A stretch of 38,328 nt of DNA, from positions 1-38,328 of the forward strand of contig CACEGG010000012.1 of assembly GCA_902559035.1 (NCBI GenBank). Reading direction: 5' to 3'. The translations under genes were made by a program, and so were the position numbers. Under the pieces are notes generated by a model that worked only from the letters and a program-made list of their open reading frames with translations, ran no database searches and was not told the DNA's origin. The stretch comes from an uncultured Bacteroidota bacterium. GTDB lineage: Bacteria > Bacteroidota > Bacteroidia > Flavobacteriales > Flavobacteriaceae. Positions 17,562 to 25,974 of the stretch are shown here, piece after piece. The stretch's first letter is position 1. Each line of letters opens with the position of its first letter.

Positions 17562-18736
17562 TGAAATTGTTTTTTGATAAAATAAAAGGTGATAAGATAA
17601 TTTGGTCAATTATTTTACTATTGGCAATATTTTCTTTTTTACCTGTGTATAGTGCCAGTTCTAATTTTGGAAATGGATTTATTTTATCAAATTTAATAAA
17701 GCATGTAGCAATTGTTTTAATCGGTATTGTGATTATGTATAGTATTCATTTAATTCCATATAAGTATTTTAAGGGATTATCTCTGATTTTTTTACCATTT
17801 ATAATAGCCATATTATTATTTACTTCTTTACAAGGAAATCTTATTGATGGAGCTAATGCAAGCAGATGGATTAAATTACCAATTATAGGGTTATCTTTTC
17901 AACCCTCGTCAATGGCTACCGTAATTTTAATGGTTTATGTTTCGTTTTACTTATCAAAAAATTATAATAAAAACATAAATTTTTCTAAAACAATATTCCC
18001 ATTATGGATTCCAATTATTCTAGTTGTTTTTTTGATTTTACCATCAAATTTTTCCACTGCAGCTATGATTTTTTTAATGATAATTACATTAATTTTTATT
18101 GGAGGATATCCCTTTAAATATTTATTAGGAATTGGTTTTTCAGGCATAATATTGTTTTCTCTCTTTTTTTTAACAGTAAAAAACTATCCTGATTTAATGC
18201 CAAACAGAATTGACACATGGGTTAGCAGAATTGAAAATTTTACATCCTCTGAAAATTCTGAAAATAATTATCAGATTTTGAGAGCTAAGTCTGCTATCGC
18301 AACAGGTATGGTGTTTGGAGTAGGAGCAGGTAAAAGTAGCATGAAAAATATACTTCCTCAAAGTTCCTCAGATTTTATTTATGCTATAATAACAGAGGAA
18401 TATGGAACTATTGGAGCAATTTCTATTTTACTTTTATATCTACTTCTACTATTTAGAATAATCATAGTTTCATATAAATCTGATACTATTTTTGGTCAAC
18501 TATTAGCTCTTGGTGCTGGTTTACCAATTATTTTTCAAGCTTTTATAAATATGGGAGTAGCTGTTCAGCTTTTTCCTGTTACTGGTCAGCCACTTCCTTT
18601 GATTAGTACAGGTGGAACTTCGATATGGATGACTTTTCTTGCTTTAGGCATTGTTTTAAGTGTAAGTACAAATAGGAAACCCAAGAGTGAATTGAGTTCT
18701 GATAACCCAATAAATATTTTAAGTGGAACAAGTTAG
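17561..18736 (+). CDS. ftsW: Septal peptidoglycan glycosyltransferase FtsW (SEDS family)
   Basis: FtsW polymerises lipid II into glycan strands at the division site together with FtsI. It is a polytopic membrane protein of 391 residues with about ten hydrophobic segments. The SEDS landmarks are SRWIKLP (101-107), LSFQPSS, the conserved aspartate D271 in SSDFIYAIITEEYG, and the late GQPLPLISTGGTS block. It is RodA-like in family, but gene order between murD and murG makes FtsW the better call. It overlaps murG by 14 bases. Confidence 0.94.
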   Translation: MKLFFDKIKGDKIIWSIILLLAIFSFLPVYSASSNFGNGFILSNLIKHVAIVLIGIVIMYSIHLIPYKYFKGLSLIFLPFIIAILLFTSLQGNLIDGANASRWIKLPIIGLSFQPSSMATVILMVYVSFYLSKNYNKNINFSKTIFPLWIPIILVVFLILPSNFSTAAMIFLMIITLIFIGGYPFKYLLGIGFSGIILFSLFFLTVKNYPDLMPNRIDTWVSRIENFTSSENSENNYQILRAKSAIATGMVFGVGAGKSSMKNILPQSSSDFIYAIITEEYGTIGAISILLLYLLLLFRIIIVSYKSDTIFGQLLALGAGLPIIFQAFINMGVAVQLFPVTGQPLPLISTGGTSIWMTFLALGIVLSVSTNRKPKSELSSDNPINILSGTS

Positions 18737-19817
18737 ATTTTTAATATCAGGAGGTGGTACAGGGGGGCATATATTCCCAGCAATTTCTATTGCTAATGAA
18801 TTGAGTGATAGAATTAAAAATTCAAAAATTGAATTTGTTGGGGCTAAAAACAGAATGGAAATGGAAAAAATTCCAGAAAATGGTTATTCAGTTTCAGGAT
18901 TATGGATATCCGGAATTAAAAGAAGTTTTAATTATTCAAACCTTTTAATTCCATTTCAAATTATTTTCAGTCTTATAAAATCTTATTTTATTATTAAACA
19001 GTTTAAACCTCATTATGTGATTGGAACAGGGGGTTTTGCAAGTGGACCATTATTATATATTGCTTCAAAATTAAGAGTTCCAACTTTAATTCAAGAACAA
19101 AATTCATATCCAGGATTGACAAATAAAATACTGTCAAGATCTGTAAATCAAATATGTGTCTCCTATCCCGAAATGGAAAAATATTTTCCAAATCATAAAT
19201 TAATTTACACAGGTAATCCAGTTAGAAAAGAAATATTAAATATTAATTTAAAAAAAGATGAGTCAACTAGTTTTTTTAATTTAAAACAATCCAAAAAAAC
19301 AGTACTAATATTAGGAGGCAGTTTGGGGGCGTCAAGAATTAACGAATTCATTAGGGAAAACTTAAGTCAATTTAAAAGTTATGATCTACAAATTATTTGG
19401 CAGTGTGGAAAGAATCAATATCATGATTATAAAAAGTTTAACTCATCATCTGTAATTGTTAAACCTTTTATAGAAAAAATGAATTATGCTTATATGGCTT
19501 CGGATTATATAATTTCTAGATCGGGTGCTAGTATAATCTCTGAATTATGTATTGTTGGTAAACCTGTAATTTTTATACCTTCTCCAAATGTAGCTGAAGA
19601 CCATCAGACAAAGAATGCTATGTCACTTGTAAAATTAAACTCTGCAGAACTGGTAATCGAAAAGGATTTAAATACCAAGTTTTTTAAAATATTTGAAAAA
19701 ATACATTTTGATAATATTTATTCCAAAAAATTGTCAAAGTCAATTAAAAATCTTGCAAAACCTGATGCTAGCAAAATAATTGTAAATCAAATTTTAAAAT
19801 CTATAGATTATGCTTGA
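18723..19817 (+). CDS. murG: UDP-GlcNAc:lipid I N-acetylglucosaminyltransferase
   Basis: MurG adds GlcNAc to lipid I at the inner face of the membrane, giving lipid II. The start is GTG at 18723, inside ftsW, giving MEQVRFLISGGGTGGHIFP; the glycine loop falls at residues 10-16, as expected, and no ATG fits as well. Further marks are VIGTGGFASGP, PTLIQEQNSYPG, YTGNPVR, ILGGSLGASRIN and SRSGASIISEL. Length (364) is normal. It overlaps ftsW by 14 bases and murC by eight. Confidence 0.95.
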   Translation: MEQVRFLISGGGTGGHIFPAISIANELSDRIKNSKIEFVGAKNRMEMEKIPENGYSVSGLWISGIKRSFNYSNLLIPFQIIFSLIKSYFIIKQFKPHYVIGTGGFASGPLLYIASKLRVPTLIQEQNSYPGLTNKILSRSVNQICVSYPEMEKYFPNHKLIYTGNPVRKEILNINLKKDESTSFFNLKQSKKTVLILGGSLGASRINEFIRENLSQFKSYDLQIIWQCGKNQYHDYKKFNSSSVIVKPFIEKMNYAYMASDYIISRSGASIISELCIVGKPVIFIPSPNVAEDHQTKNAMSLVKLNSAELVIEKDLNTKFFKIFEKIHFDNIYSKKLSKSIKNLAKPDASKIIVNQILKSIDYA

Positions 19818-21150
19818 AAAATATAAGAACATATATTTTTTAGGCATAGGAGGAATTGGCATGTCTTCATTAGCTCTTTATTTTATAGACAAACAAAAAT
19901 CAGTTGGTGGTTATGATAAAGTGAAATCATCAATTACTAAACAATTGTCTTTTAAAGGATCTGTCATTAATTACGAAGATTCAAAGGCAAATATTCCAAA
20001 TAATTTTTTAAATAAAGAAGAAACTTTGGTAGTGTATACACCGGCTATTCCTAAATCAAATAAACAATTTGTTTTTTTTCAACAGAGTAGTTTTAAAATT
20101 TTAAAAAGATCTGAACTTTTAGGAATACTATCCAAAAATAAATTTTGTATTGCTGTTGCTGGAACTCATGGGAAAACAACCACTGCTTCAATTCTTTCCC
20201 ATATTTTACTAGAGAATAATATAAAATTTACGTCTTTTATCGGTGGGATCTCTGAAAATTATAATACAAACTTTATTCAAAACGGAGAAGAAATTATTTT
20301 AGTTGAAGCTGATGAATTTGATAGATCTTTTTTGACATTATATCCTGATATCGCGTGTATCACATCAATTGATCCAGATCATTTAGATGTTTATTTTAAT
20401 GAACAGTCTTTATATGATTCATTTACAGATTTTACAAATAATATTAAGAATGAGGGTGTTTTACTCATAAATGAAAAAATATCAATAAAAGGATCAACTT
20501 TTGGATTTGATAAAAATTCTGATTTTTATATTACTAATTATAATATATCAAATGAAGAGGTTTTTTTTGATATTAATTACAATGGTTTAATCTCTAGCAT
20601 TAAATTTAATATGCAGGGAAGACATAACGCATTAAATGCTCTTGTTGCATTTGCTATTGGCCTTGAATTAAAAATAGATAAGTTAAAGTTGTCTAAATCT
20701 TTATCTACTTTCTTAGGTGTTAAAAGAAGATTTACTTATGTATTAAAATCCCCTAAAATAATAATTGATGACTATGCTCATCATCCTAAGGAAATTGAAG
20801 AAATTAGTAAGTCTATTAAAGAACTGTATCCAGAGAAAAAAGTTACTGCAGTTTTTCAACCTCATTTATATTCAAGAACCAGAGATTTTATGAGTGAATT
20901 TGCTCAAAGTTTATCTTTATTTGATGAGGTTGTTCTTACAGAGATATATCCAGCCAGAGAAAAGCCAATAAAAAATATTAATTCTGAAAATATTTTAAAA
21001 AGGATAGAAAATAATAATAAATGTTTGATTACTAAATCAAATCTACCAAAATATCTTAGCAAATCTAGTTCAGATATATTGGTAATTATGGGAGCAGGAG
21101 ATATTTCAGAAGAAGTTAATTCGATAAAAAAACATATAGAATTATTATGA
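19810..21150 (+). CDS. murC: UDP-N-acetylmuramate--L-alanine ligase
   Basis: MurC attaches the first stem-peptide residue, L-alanine, to UDP-MurNAc. It starts with the family motif FLGIGGIGMSSLA, then has the P-loop AGTHGKTTT at 118-126, SFIGGIS, VEADEFDRSFL, SIDPDHLDVY, GRHNALNA, DDYAHHPKE and FQPHLYSRTRDF. Length (446) is normal. It overlaps murG by eight bases and ftsQ by four. Confidence 0.96.
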   Translation: MLEKYKNIYFLGIGGIGMSSLALYFIDKQKSVGGYDKVKSSITKQLSFKGSVINYEDSKANIPNNFLNKEETLVVYTPAIPKSNKQFVFFQQSSFKILKRSELLGILSKNKFCIAVAGTHGKTTTASILSHILLENNIKFTSFIGGISENYNTNFIQNGEEIILVEADEFDRSFLTLYPDIACITSIDPDHLDVYFNEQSLYDSFTDFTNNIKNEGVLLINEKISIKGSTFGFDKNSDFYITNYNISNEEVFFDINYNGLISSIKFNMQGRHNALNALVAFAIGLELKIDKLKLSKSLSTFLGVKRRFTYVLKSPKIIIDDYAHHPKEIEEISKSIKELYPEKKVTAVFQPHLYSRTRDFMSEFAQSLSLFDEVVLTEIYPAREKPIKNINSENILKRIENNNKCLITKSNLPKYLSKSSSDILVIMGAGDISEEVNSIKKHIELL

Positions 21151-21854
21151 GTTTTAATAAGATTAAAATATCATTTTTATTAATATTAGTTGGATTACTC
21201 ACTTTGTTTGGTTTCAAAAAAAATGAGTCACGTATTATTGAATTTTCAGATATTAATTTTATTGAACCTAATTTTAAATTCTCCTCTATAGATTCAGTTA
21301 ATAAATTGTTAAAACAAACTAATATTTTTTCAAATAAAATTTTAAAAAGTAATTTAAATTTGAAGGGTATCGAACAACACATATTATCAAATAATTATAT
21401 TGATTCAGTAGATGTATCGATATCTGTTGATGGTAAATTAGGTATAAAAATAATAGAAAAGAACCCAGTGTTTAGAGTTTTAAATGATAAGTTTTATATA
21501 GATGCTCGCGGAAGAAAAATGCCTTTATCTAGAAAATTTACAAAATCGGTTCCTCTTATTTTAAATAATATTGATTCCCTAGATTTAAAAATTTTAGGAG
21601 AAATTGGAAGTTACATCGAAAAAAATAAATTTTTAAATAATCATATATCCAGTTTAAGTTTTAAAAATGAAGATTTGGTATTTACCTTAAACGATTTTTC
21701 ATATCGTATAAATATGAGGGGATTTAAAGAATATGATTCAAAATTTAAAAATTATGAATCGTTTTTTTTAAAGGTTTATAATTCTGGGTTACTGGATAGT
21801 TTAAGCTCTATTAACTTAAATTTTAAAAATCAAGTGATAATACAAAGAAAGTAA
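21147..21854 (+). CDS. ftsQ: Cell division protein FtsQ
   Basis: FtsQ is a bitopic divisome protein that links early and late division proteins through FtsL and FtsB. This 235-residue protein has a short cytoplasmic N terminus, one membrane segment (about 8-24), then a periplasmic part. In that part LKGIEQHILSNNYIDSVDVSISVDGKL resembles a POTRA/FtsQ beta domain, and the following EKNPVFRVLNDKFYIDARGRKMP is the usual FtsQ turn. FtsQ is weakly conserved, so position between murC and ftsA adds much of the confidence. It ends one base before ftsA. Confidence 0.87.
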   Translation: MSFNKIKISFLLILVGLLTLFGFKKNESRIIEFSDINFIEPNFKFSSIDSVNKLLKQTNIFSNKILKSNLNLKGIEQHILSNNYIDSVDVSISVDGKLGIKIIEKNPVFRVLNDKFYIDARGRKMPLSRKFTKSVPLILNNIDSLDLKILGEIGSYIEKNKFLNNHISSLSFKNEDLVFTLNDFSYRINMRGFKEYDSKFKNYESFFLKVYNSGLLDSLSSINLNFKNQVIIQRK

Positions 21855-21855
21855 A

Positions 21856-23112
21856 ATGGAACAAAAAAATATATTTGTTGGTTTGGATATAGGGACAACA
21901 AAAATTGTAGCTCTTATAGGTTCATTAAATGAATATGGTAAATTAAAAATTATTGGTATTGGTAAATCTAAGAGTTTAGGTGTACACAGAGGAGTTGTAA
22001 ATAATATAACTCAAACTATTCAGTCAATTCAAGCTGCAGTAAACGAAGCAGAACTCAGTTCCTCAGAAAAAATTGATAAGGTAGTTGTTGGAATTGCTGG
22101 TCAACATATCAGAAGTTTACAGCATAGTGACTACATAACCAGAATTAATTCGGATACAGTTATTAATAACGATGATTTGGATAAATTGATAAATCAAGTT
22201 CACAAGTTAGTTATGTTGCCTGGAGAGGAGATTATACATGTCCTTCCTCAGGATTATAAAGTTGATGGTCAAGCTGAAATAAAAGAACCTATAGGAATGT
22301 TTGGAGGAAGACTTGAAGCTAATTTTCACGTAGTTGTTGGACAAGTATCATCCATTAAAAATATAGCTAGATGTATTAAAAGTGCAGGAATTGACTTTGA
22401 AGGGATAACACTTGAGCCAATTGCTTCTTCTGATGCAGTATTGAGTCAAGAGGAAAAAGAAGCTGGAGTTGCATTAATTGACATTGGGGGAGGTACTACA
22501 GACTTAGCCATTTTTAAAGATGGAATTATTAGGCACACATCTGTAATTCCATTTGGCGGAAATGTTATTACTGATGATATTAAAGAAGGTTGCTCAATAA
22601 TTGAAAAACAAGCAGAATTACTAAAAATTAAATTTGGATCTGCATGGCCGGGAGAAAATAAAGAAAATGAAATTGTTTCAATTCCAGGATTAAGAGGAAG
22701 AGATCCAAAAGAGATTACCTTAAAAAATTTATCAAAAATCATTCATGCTAGAGTTGTAGAAATAATTGAACAGGTTTATATTGAAATTAAAAATTATGGA
22801 CATGAGGAGCAAAAAAAGAAATTAATTGCAGGAATTGTACTAACAGGTGGGGGAAGTCAGTTAAAACATCTTAAACAATTGGTTGAATATATTACTGGAA
22901 TGGATACTAGATTGGGTCATCCAAGTGAACATTTAGCAGGTAATAATTCAATTGATATTTCTAGCCCAATGTATGCAACCGCAGTTGGTCTTGTTATGAA
23001 CTCAACAAAAATTAGAAAAAATACAATAAACAATGAAGAATCGTTTGAAGAAAATAGTTCTGAACCTAATGATGAAAAAAAACAATATAAAAGAAAGAAT
23101 TTCAATTCTTGA
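21856..23112 (+). CDS. ftsA: Cell division protein FtsA; C-terminal helix out of frame in this sequence
   Basis: FtsA is an actin-like ATPase that tethers FtsZ to the membrane. The phosphate loops VGLDIGTTK (near 8) and LIDIGGGTTDLAIF, and the late LTGGGSQLKHL block, are present, with the FtsA-specific 1C domain between about 85 and 165. The frame ends at a TGA after 418 residues with a low-complexity tail. The membrane-targeting amphipathic helix that should end the protein is encoded immediately downstream in the next frame (to 23158). Removing one A from the run of eight A at 23075-23082 restores a 433-residue protein with the normal end. As read, the product would lack its membrane anchor. 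Confidence 0.93.
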   Translation: MEQKNIFVGLDIGTTKIVALIGSLNEYGKLKIIGIGKSKSLGVHRGVVNNITQTIQSIQAAVNEAELSSSEKIDKVVVGIAGQHIRSLQHSDYITRINSDTVINNDDLDKLINQVHKLVMLPGEEIIHVLPQDYKVDGQAEIKEPIGMFGGRLEANFHVVVGQVSSIKNIARCIKSAGIDFEGITLEPIASSDAVLSQEEKEAGVALIDIGGGTTDLAIFKDGIIRHTSVIPFGGNVITDDIKEGCSIIEKQAELLKIKFGSAWPGENKENEIVSIPGLRGRDPKEITLKNLSKIIHARVVEIIEQVYIEIKNYGHEEQKKKLIAGIVLTGGGSQLKHLKQLVEYITGMDTRLGHPSEHLAGNNSIDISSPMYATAVGLVMNSTKIRKNTINNEESFEENSSEPNDEKKQYKRKNFNS

Positions 23113-23158
23113 TCAGTTTACAGACAAAATAAAAAACTTTTTAGATAACGCCGAATAA
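23075..23158 (+). other. ftsA: Displaced ftsA 3' end after an A8 run (apparent one-base insertion)
   Basis: After A8 (23075-23082), reading one base further on is open to a TAA at 23156-23158 and ends ILDQFTDKIKNFLDNAE. That is an amphipathic helix with the look of a flavobacterial FtsA C terminus. The in-frame reading instead stops at 23112. The coding quality of this tail shows that the gene ended here until recently, or still does through slippage, or that one A is a sequencing error. Confidence 0.8.
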
Positions 23159-23167
23159 ATTAAAATT

Positions 23168-23224
23168 ATGCAACTAAATCCAGAAATAAATAATTTACCA
23201 TTTGATTTACCAAAAAAACAAGAG
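23168..23224 (+). other. ftsZ: Displaced ftsZ 5' end before an A7 run (apparent one-base insertion)
   Basis: An ATG at 23168 begins [16 protein letters not shown], the style of a flavobacterial FtsZ N terminus, but that frame meets TAA at 23225-23227. Removing one A from the seven at 23212-23218 joins it exactly to [11 protein letters not shown] of the main ftsZ frame, giving 591 residues. This is the true start of ftsZ if the indel is an artefact or is bypassed. Confidence 0.8.
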
Positions 23225-24944
23225 TAACGTAATTAAAGTAATTGGAGTTGGAGGTGGAGGAAGTAACGCTATAAATTATATGCATTCAAAGGGAATCAAA
23301 GGAGTTGATTTTGTAGTATGTAATACAGATTCTCAAGCTTTAGAAAACAGTAAAGTAGAAAATAAAATTCAATTAGGGATTTCATTAACTGAGGGATTAG
23401 GTGCAGGGGCAAATCCTGAAATTGGTGAAAAAGCTGCAGAAGAAAGTTTCGATGATTTAAAAAAAATGTTAGAAACCAATACAAAAATGGTTTTTATAAC
23501 AGCTGGAATGGGTGGTGGAACTGGAACTGGAGCTGCTCCAGTGATTTCTAAACTTGCAAAAGAAATGGATATTTTAACTGTTGGAATAGTCACTATGCCA
23601 TTTCAATTTGAAGGTAAAATTAGAGAAGAGCAAGCTAAAAAAGGTATTGATAAATTAAAAAACGAAGTAGATGCTCTAATCGTAATTAACAATAATAAAC
23701 TAAGAGATATTTATGGTAATCTAGGTTTCAAGGAGGGGTTTGCCAAGGCGGATGAAGTTCTTGCGACTGCCTCTAAAGGTATTGCAGAGGTTATTACTCA
23801 CCATTATACTCAAAATATTGATTTAAAAGATGCTAAAACTGTTTTATCAAATAGCGGAAATGCAATTATGGGATCTTCAACAGCATCAGGTTCTAAAAGG
23901 TCAATTGAGGCAATATCTTCTGCTTTAGATTCTCCACTATTGAACGATAATAGAATAAATGGAGCTAAAAATGTATTGCTTTTAATTGTTTCTGGAAAAG
24001 AAGAAATTACTATTGATGAAATAGGATTAATTAATGATTATATACAGGAAAAAGCAGGTCATGGTGCTAATATAATAATGGGAGTTGGTGAGGATTTAAG
24101 TTTAGAGAACTCTATTTCAGTTACAGTAATAGCAACCGGTTTTGATCCAAATCAACAGGAGGAAATAATTAATTCTGATCCAAAAAAAATAATTCATAAT
24201 CTTGACGAAAACGGCGGTTTTGTCCAAAATTTGGGATCAATAAATAATTCTAACGATGAATTATTACAAATTGACTTTGAATCAGATTCAATTAATTTTA
24301 AAAATACTGATTCGGAACTAGACAACATAAATTCAACAAATAATATTAACACTTCTAATGAAGATTATAAAGTGACTTCAGATATAAATGAGGATGATTT
24401 AAAAACAAAAGAATTTGAAATTAATTTAAAAGATGTGGAAGTTATTTCCTCAGAGGAAATTAAACCTGAAGATCAAGTTTCGTTTGATTTTGATATGCCT
24501 TTAAAAAAGCATAATATTGATTCCAATAAAATTATTCATGAACTAATTGAGGATATAAATGAAATTGAAGTTAATAATCCAATTCATATTATACCTGTTA
24601 CCGAAGTTACCGCTACCAAGGCTAATAAATCAAGTTTTGATGATTATGTTCCAAAATCCAATGATAAGGCAACTATAAATGTAAATGATGAAAAGGAAAT
24701 TGCATTAAATCCATTAAATAGCTCAATTGCTGATGGACTTTCAAGAAGAACTGAGGAAAGAAAAATCAAATTAAAAGAATTTAATTATAATTTTAATAAG
24801 GCAAAAAATTTTATAAACATGGAAAATGAACCTGCTTTTAAAAGAGCTGGAATTAATTTTGACGATGTTGAGAAAATTAAAGATTCTAAAGGGGAAATTA
24901 ATCTACAAATTGATAAATCTTTTTTACACGATAATGTTGACTAA
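23202..24944 (+). CDS. ftsZ: Cell division GTPase FtsZ (5' end frameshifted; open frame from a TTG)
   Basis: FtsZ is the tubulin-like GTPase that forms the division ring. In the frame opened at TTG 23202, the GTP-binding segments are [11 protein letters not shown] (14-23) and the tubulin signature GGGTGTG (104-110). The T7 catalytic loop NIDLKD has N205, D207 and D210. The polymerising core ends near 320. A long, acidic, probably disordered linker follows, then a conserved-looking C-terminal region with EPAFKRAGI near 550. The TTG start is doubtful: the natural start appears to be ATG 23168, separated by a one-base shift in an A7 run. The GTPase core is unaffected either way. Confidence 0.95.
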   Translation: MIYQKNKSNVIKVIGVGGGGSNAINYMHSKGIKGVDFVVCNTDSQALENSKVENKIQLGISLTEGLGAGANPEIGEKAAEESFDDLKKMLETNTKMVFITAGMGGGTGTGAAPVISKLAKEMDILTVGIVTMPFQFEGKIREEQAKKGIDKLKNEVDALIVINNNKLRDIYGNLGFKEGFAKADEVLATASKGIAEVITHHYTQNIDLKDAKTVLSNSGNAIMGSSTASGSKRSIEAISSALDSPLLNDNRINGAKNVLLLIVSGKEEITIDEIGLINDYIQEKAGHGANIIMGVGEDLSLENSISVTVIATGFDPNQQEEIINSDPKKIIHNLDENGGFVQNLGSINNSNDELLQIDFESDSINFKNTDSELDNINSTNNINTSNEDYKVTSDINEDDLKTKEFEINLKDVEVISSEEIKPEDQVSFDFDMPLKKHNIDSNKIIHELIEDINEIEVNNPIHIIPVTEVTATKANKSSFDDYVPKSNDKATINVNDEKEIALNPLNSSIADGLSRRTEERKIKLKEFNYNFNKAKNFINMENEPAFKRAGINFDDVEKIKDSKGEINLQIDKSFLHDNVD

Positions 24945-24960
24945 TTTTTAATAATATTAT

Positions 24961-25410
24961 ATGGGACTAATAGATAAAATTTCGGAATCAATTATTCATG
25001 CAATGAAAAGCAAGGATAATGATCAATTGGAGTCTTTAAGGGCAATCAAATCCGCATTATTATTGGCAAAAACTCAAAAAAATTCTAATGGTGAAATAGG
25101 TGAAGTTGATGAGATAAAAATCCTTCAGAAACTAGTAAAGCAAAGAAAGGAAAGCGCTGATATATATGCAAACCAAAAGAGACCTGAATTAGCAAATATT
25201 GAACTGTCACAAGCTAAAATAATTAAGAGGTTTTTACCAAAACAAATCGATGCTGATGAGCTTGAGAAAATAATCATTAAAATTATTAATGAAACTGGTG
25301 CCGAAGGTATGAAGGATATGGGGAAAGTAATGGGTATAGCATCTAATCAACTTTCTGGAAAAGCTGACGGAAAAACTATCTCAAATATAGTTCGCTCTAA
25401 ATTGTCTTAA
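24961..25410 (+). CDS. GatB/YqeY domain-containing protein
   Basis: A 149-residue cytoplasmic protein that is a free-standing YqeY domain, related to the C-terminal tRNA-binding tail of the GatB amidotransferase subunit. The pattern LRAIKSALLLAKTQ, KLVKQRKESADIY, LPKQIDADEL and the C-terminal GMKDMGKVMGIASNQLSGKADGK are typical. Its role is not well defined; a link to tRNA-dependent amidation is assumed from homology only. It starts 16 bases after ftsZ and is probably the last protein gene of the dcw transcript. A tRNA-Arg gene begins five bases after it. Confidence 0.9.
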   Translation: MGLIDKISESIIHAMKSKDNDQLESLRAIKSALLLAKTQKNSNGEIGEVDEIKILQKLVKQRKESADIYANQKRPELANIELSQAKIIKRFLPKQIDADELEKIIIKIINETGAEGMKDMGKVMGIASNQLSGKADGKTISNIVRSKLS

Positions 25411-25415
25411 GTTTT

Positions 25416-25489
25416 GGCCCAGTAGTTCAACTGGATAGAATATCAGATTTCGGCTCTGACGGTTGGGGGTTCGAATCCTCCCTGGGTCA
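25416..25489 (+). tRNA. tRNA-Arg (anticodon TCG)
   Basis: A 74-base cloverleaf folds by hand. The 7-bp acceptor stem is GGCCCAG/CTGGGTC with one G-U pair. The D stem is GTTC/GAAT. The anticodon stem TCAGA/TCTGA encloses the loop TTTCGGC, with anticodon TCG at positions 34-36. The T arm is GGGGG TTCGAAT CCTCC. The discriminator is A, and CCA is not encoded. The anticodon reads CGA and probably other CGN codons. It lies five bases after yqeY and has no obvious promoter of its own. Confidence 0.93.
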
Positions 25490-25503
25490 CTTAAATATAA
25501 GTT

Positions 25504-25950
25504 ATGAATAAATTTTTTTTGGTACTTATTTTATTTTTAACTACAGAACTAATTTCACAAAATAATCCAGAATTATTTGAGTTAAAATTAAATATTTCCA
25601 ATATTGAGTCTAGTGGGAATTTAATGATTGCAGTTTGGTCTAATTCTGACTCTTGGGATAATAACATGACTAATAGTTCAGGTCAAAGGACTGGTTTTGA
25701 TTACGGTTTTAAAGAAAAAGTCCAAAAGGGCAATTTTTCTACTACAATTAATTTACCTAAAGGAACTTATTTCGTTTCAATTTTATTAGATGAAAATTTT
25801 AATAATATACTGGATAAAAATTTTATTGGAATTCCGTCAGAACAGTACGGTTTCTCAACAAAAAAACAGATTCGATTTAGAAAACCAAAATTTGACGAAG
25901 GTTCAATAGAATTTTTTAAAAATACTATTTTGAACATTGAGTTACATTAA
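25504..25950 (+). CDS. Exported DUF2141 family protein
   Basis: A small secreted protein of 148 residues of unknown function. The N terminus (about 1-19, KFFLVLILFLTTELISQ) is a signal peptide with a probable cleavage near Ser18-Gln19. The mature part has the DUF2141 pattern: a beta-rich domain with GNLMIAVWSNSDSW, then LPKGTYFVSILLDENFNNILDKNFIGIPSEQYGFS, where the DxNxNxxLD-like turn may bind a metal. The family is common in Bacteroidota and Proteobacteria and usually appears as single-copy periplasmic or secreted proteins. It follows the tRNA and converges on the PHP-domain gene with 24 bases between stops. Confidence 0.82.
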   Translation: MNKFFLVLILFLTTELISQNNPELFELKLNISNIESSGNLMIAVWSNSDSWDNNMTNSSGQRTGFDYGFKEKVQKGNFSTTINLPKGTYFVSILLDENFNNILDKNFIGIPSEQYGFSTKKQIRFRKPKFDEGSIEFFKNTILNIELH

Positions 25951-25974
25951 TTAAAGCTTATGGCAACCAAGTGT

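Noticed and set aside
23202-23226. Programmed -1 ribosomal frameshift at A AAA AAC in ftsZ
   Set aside because: The heptamer is present, but a -1 shift leads to the wrong frame. The required change is +1 (or loss of one A), so a classical -1 site does not explain it.
25416-25489. tRNA-Arg as the attachment site of an integrated element
   Set aside because: No repeat of the tRNA 3' end, integrase or other mobile gene was seen in the following 13 kb.
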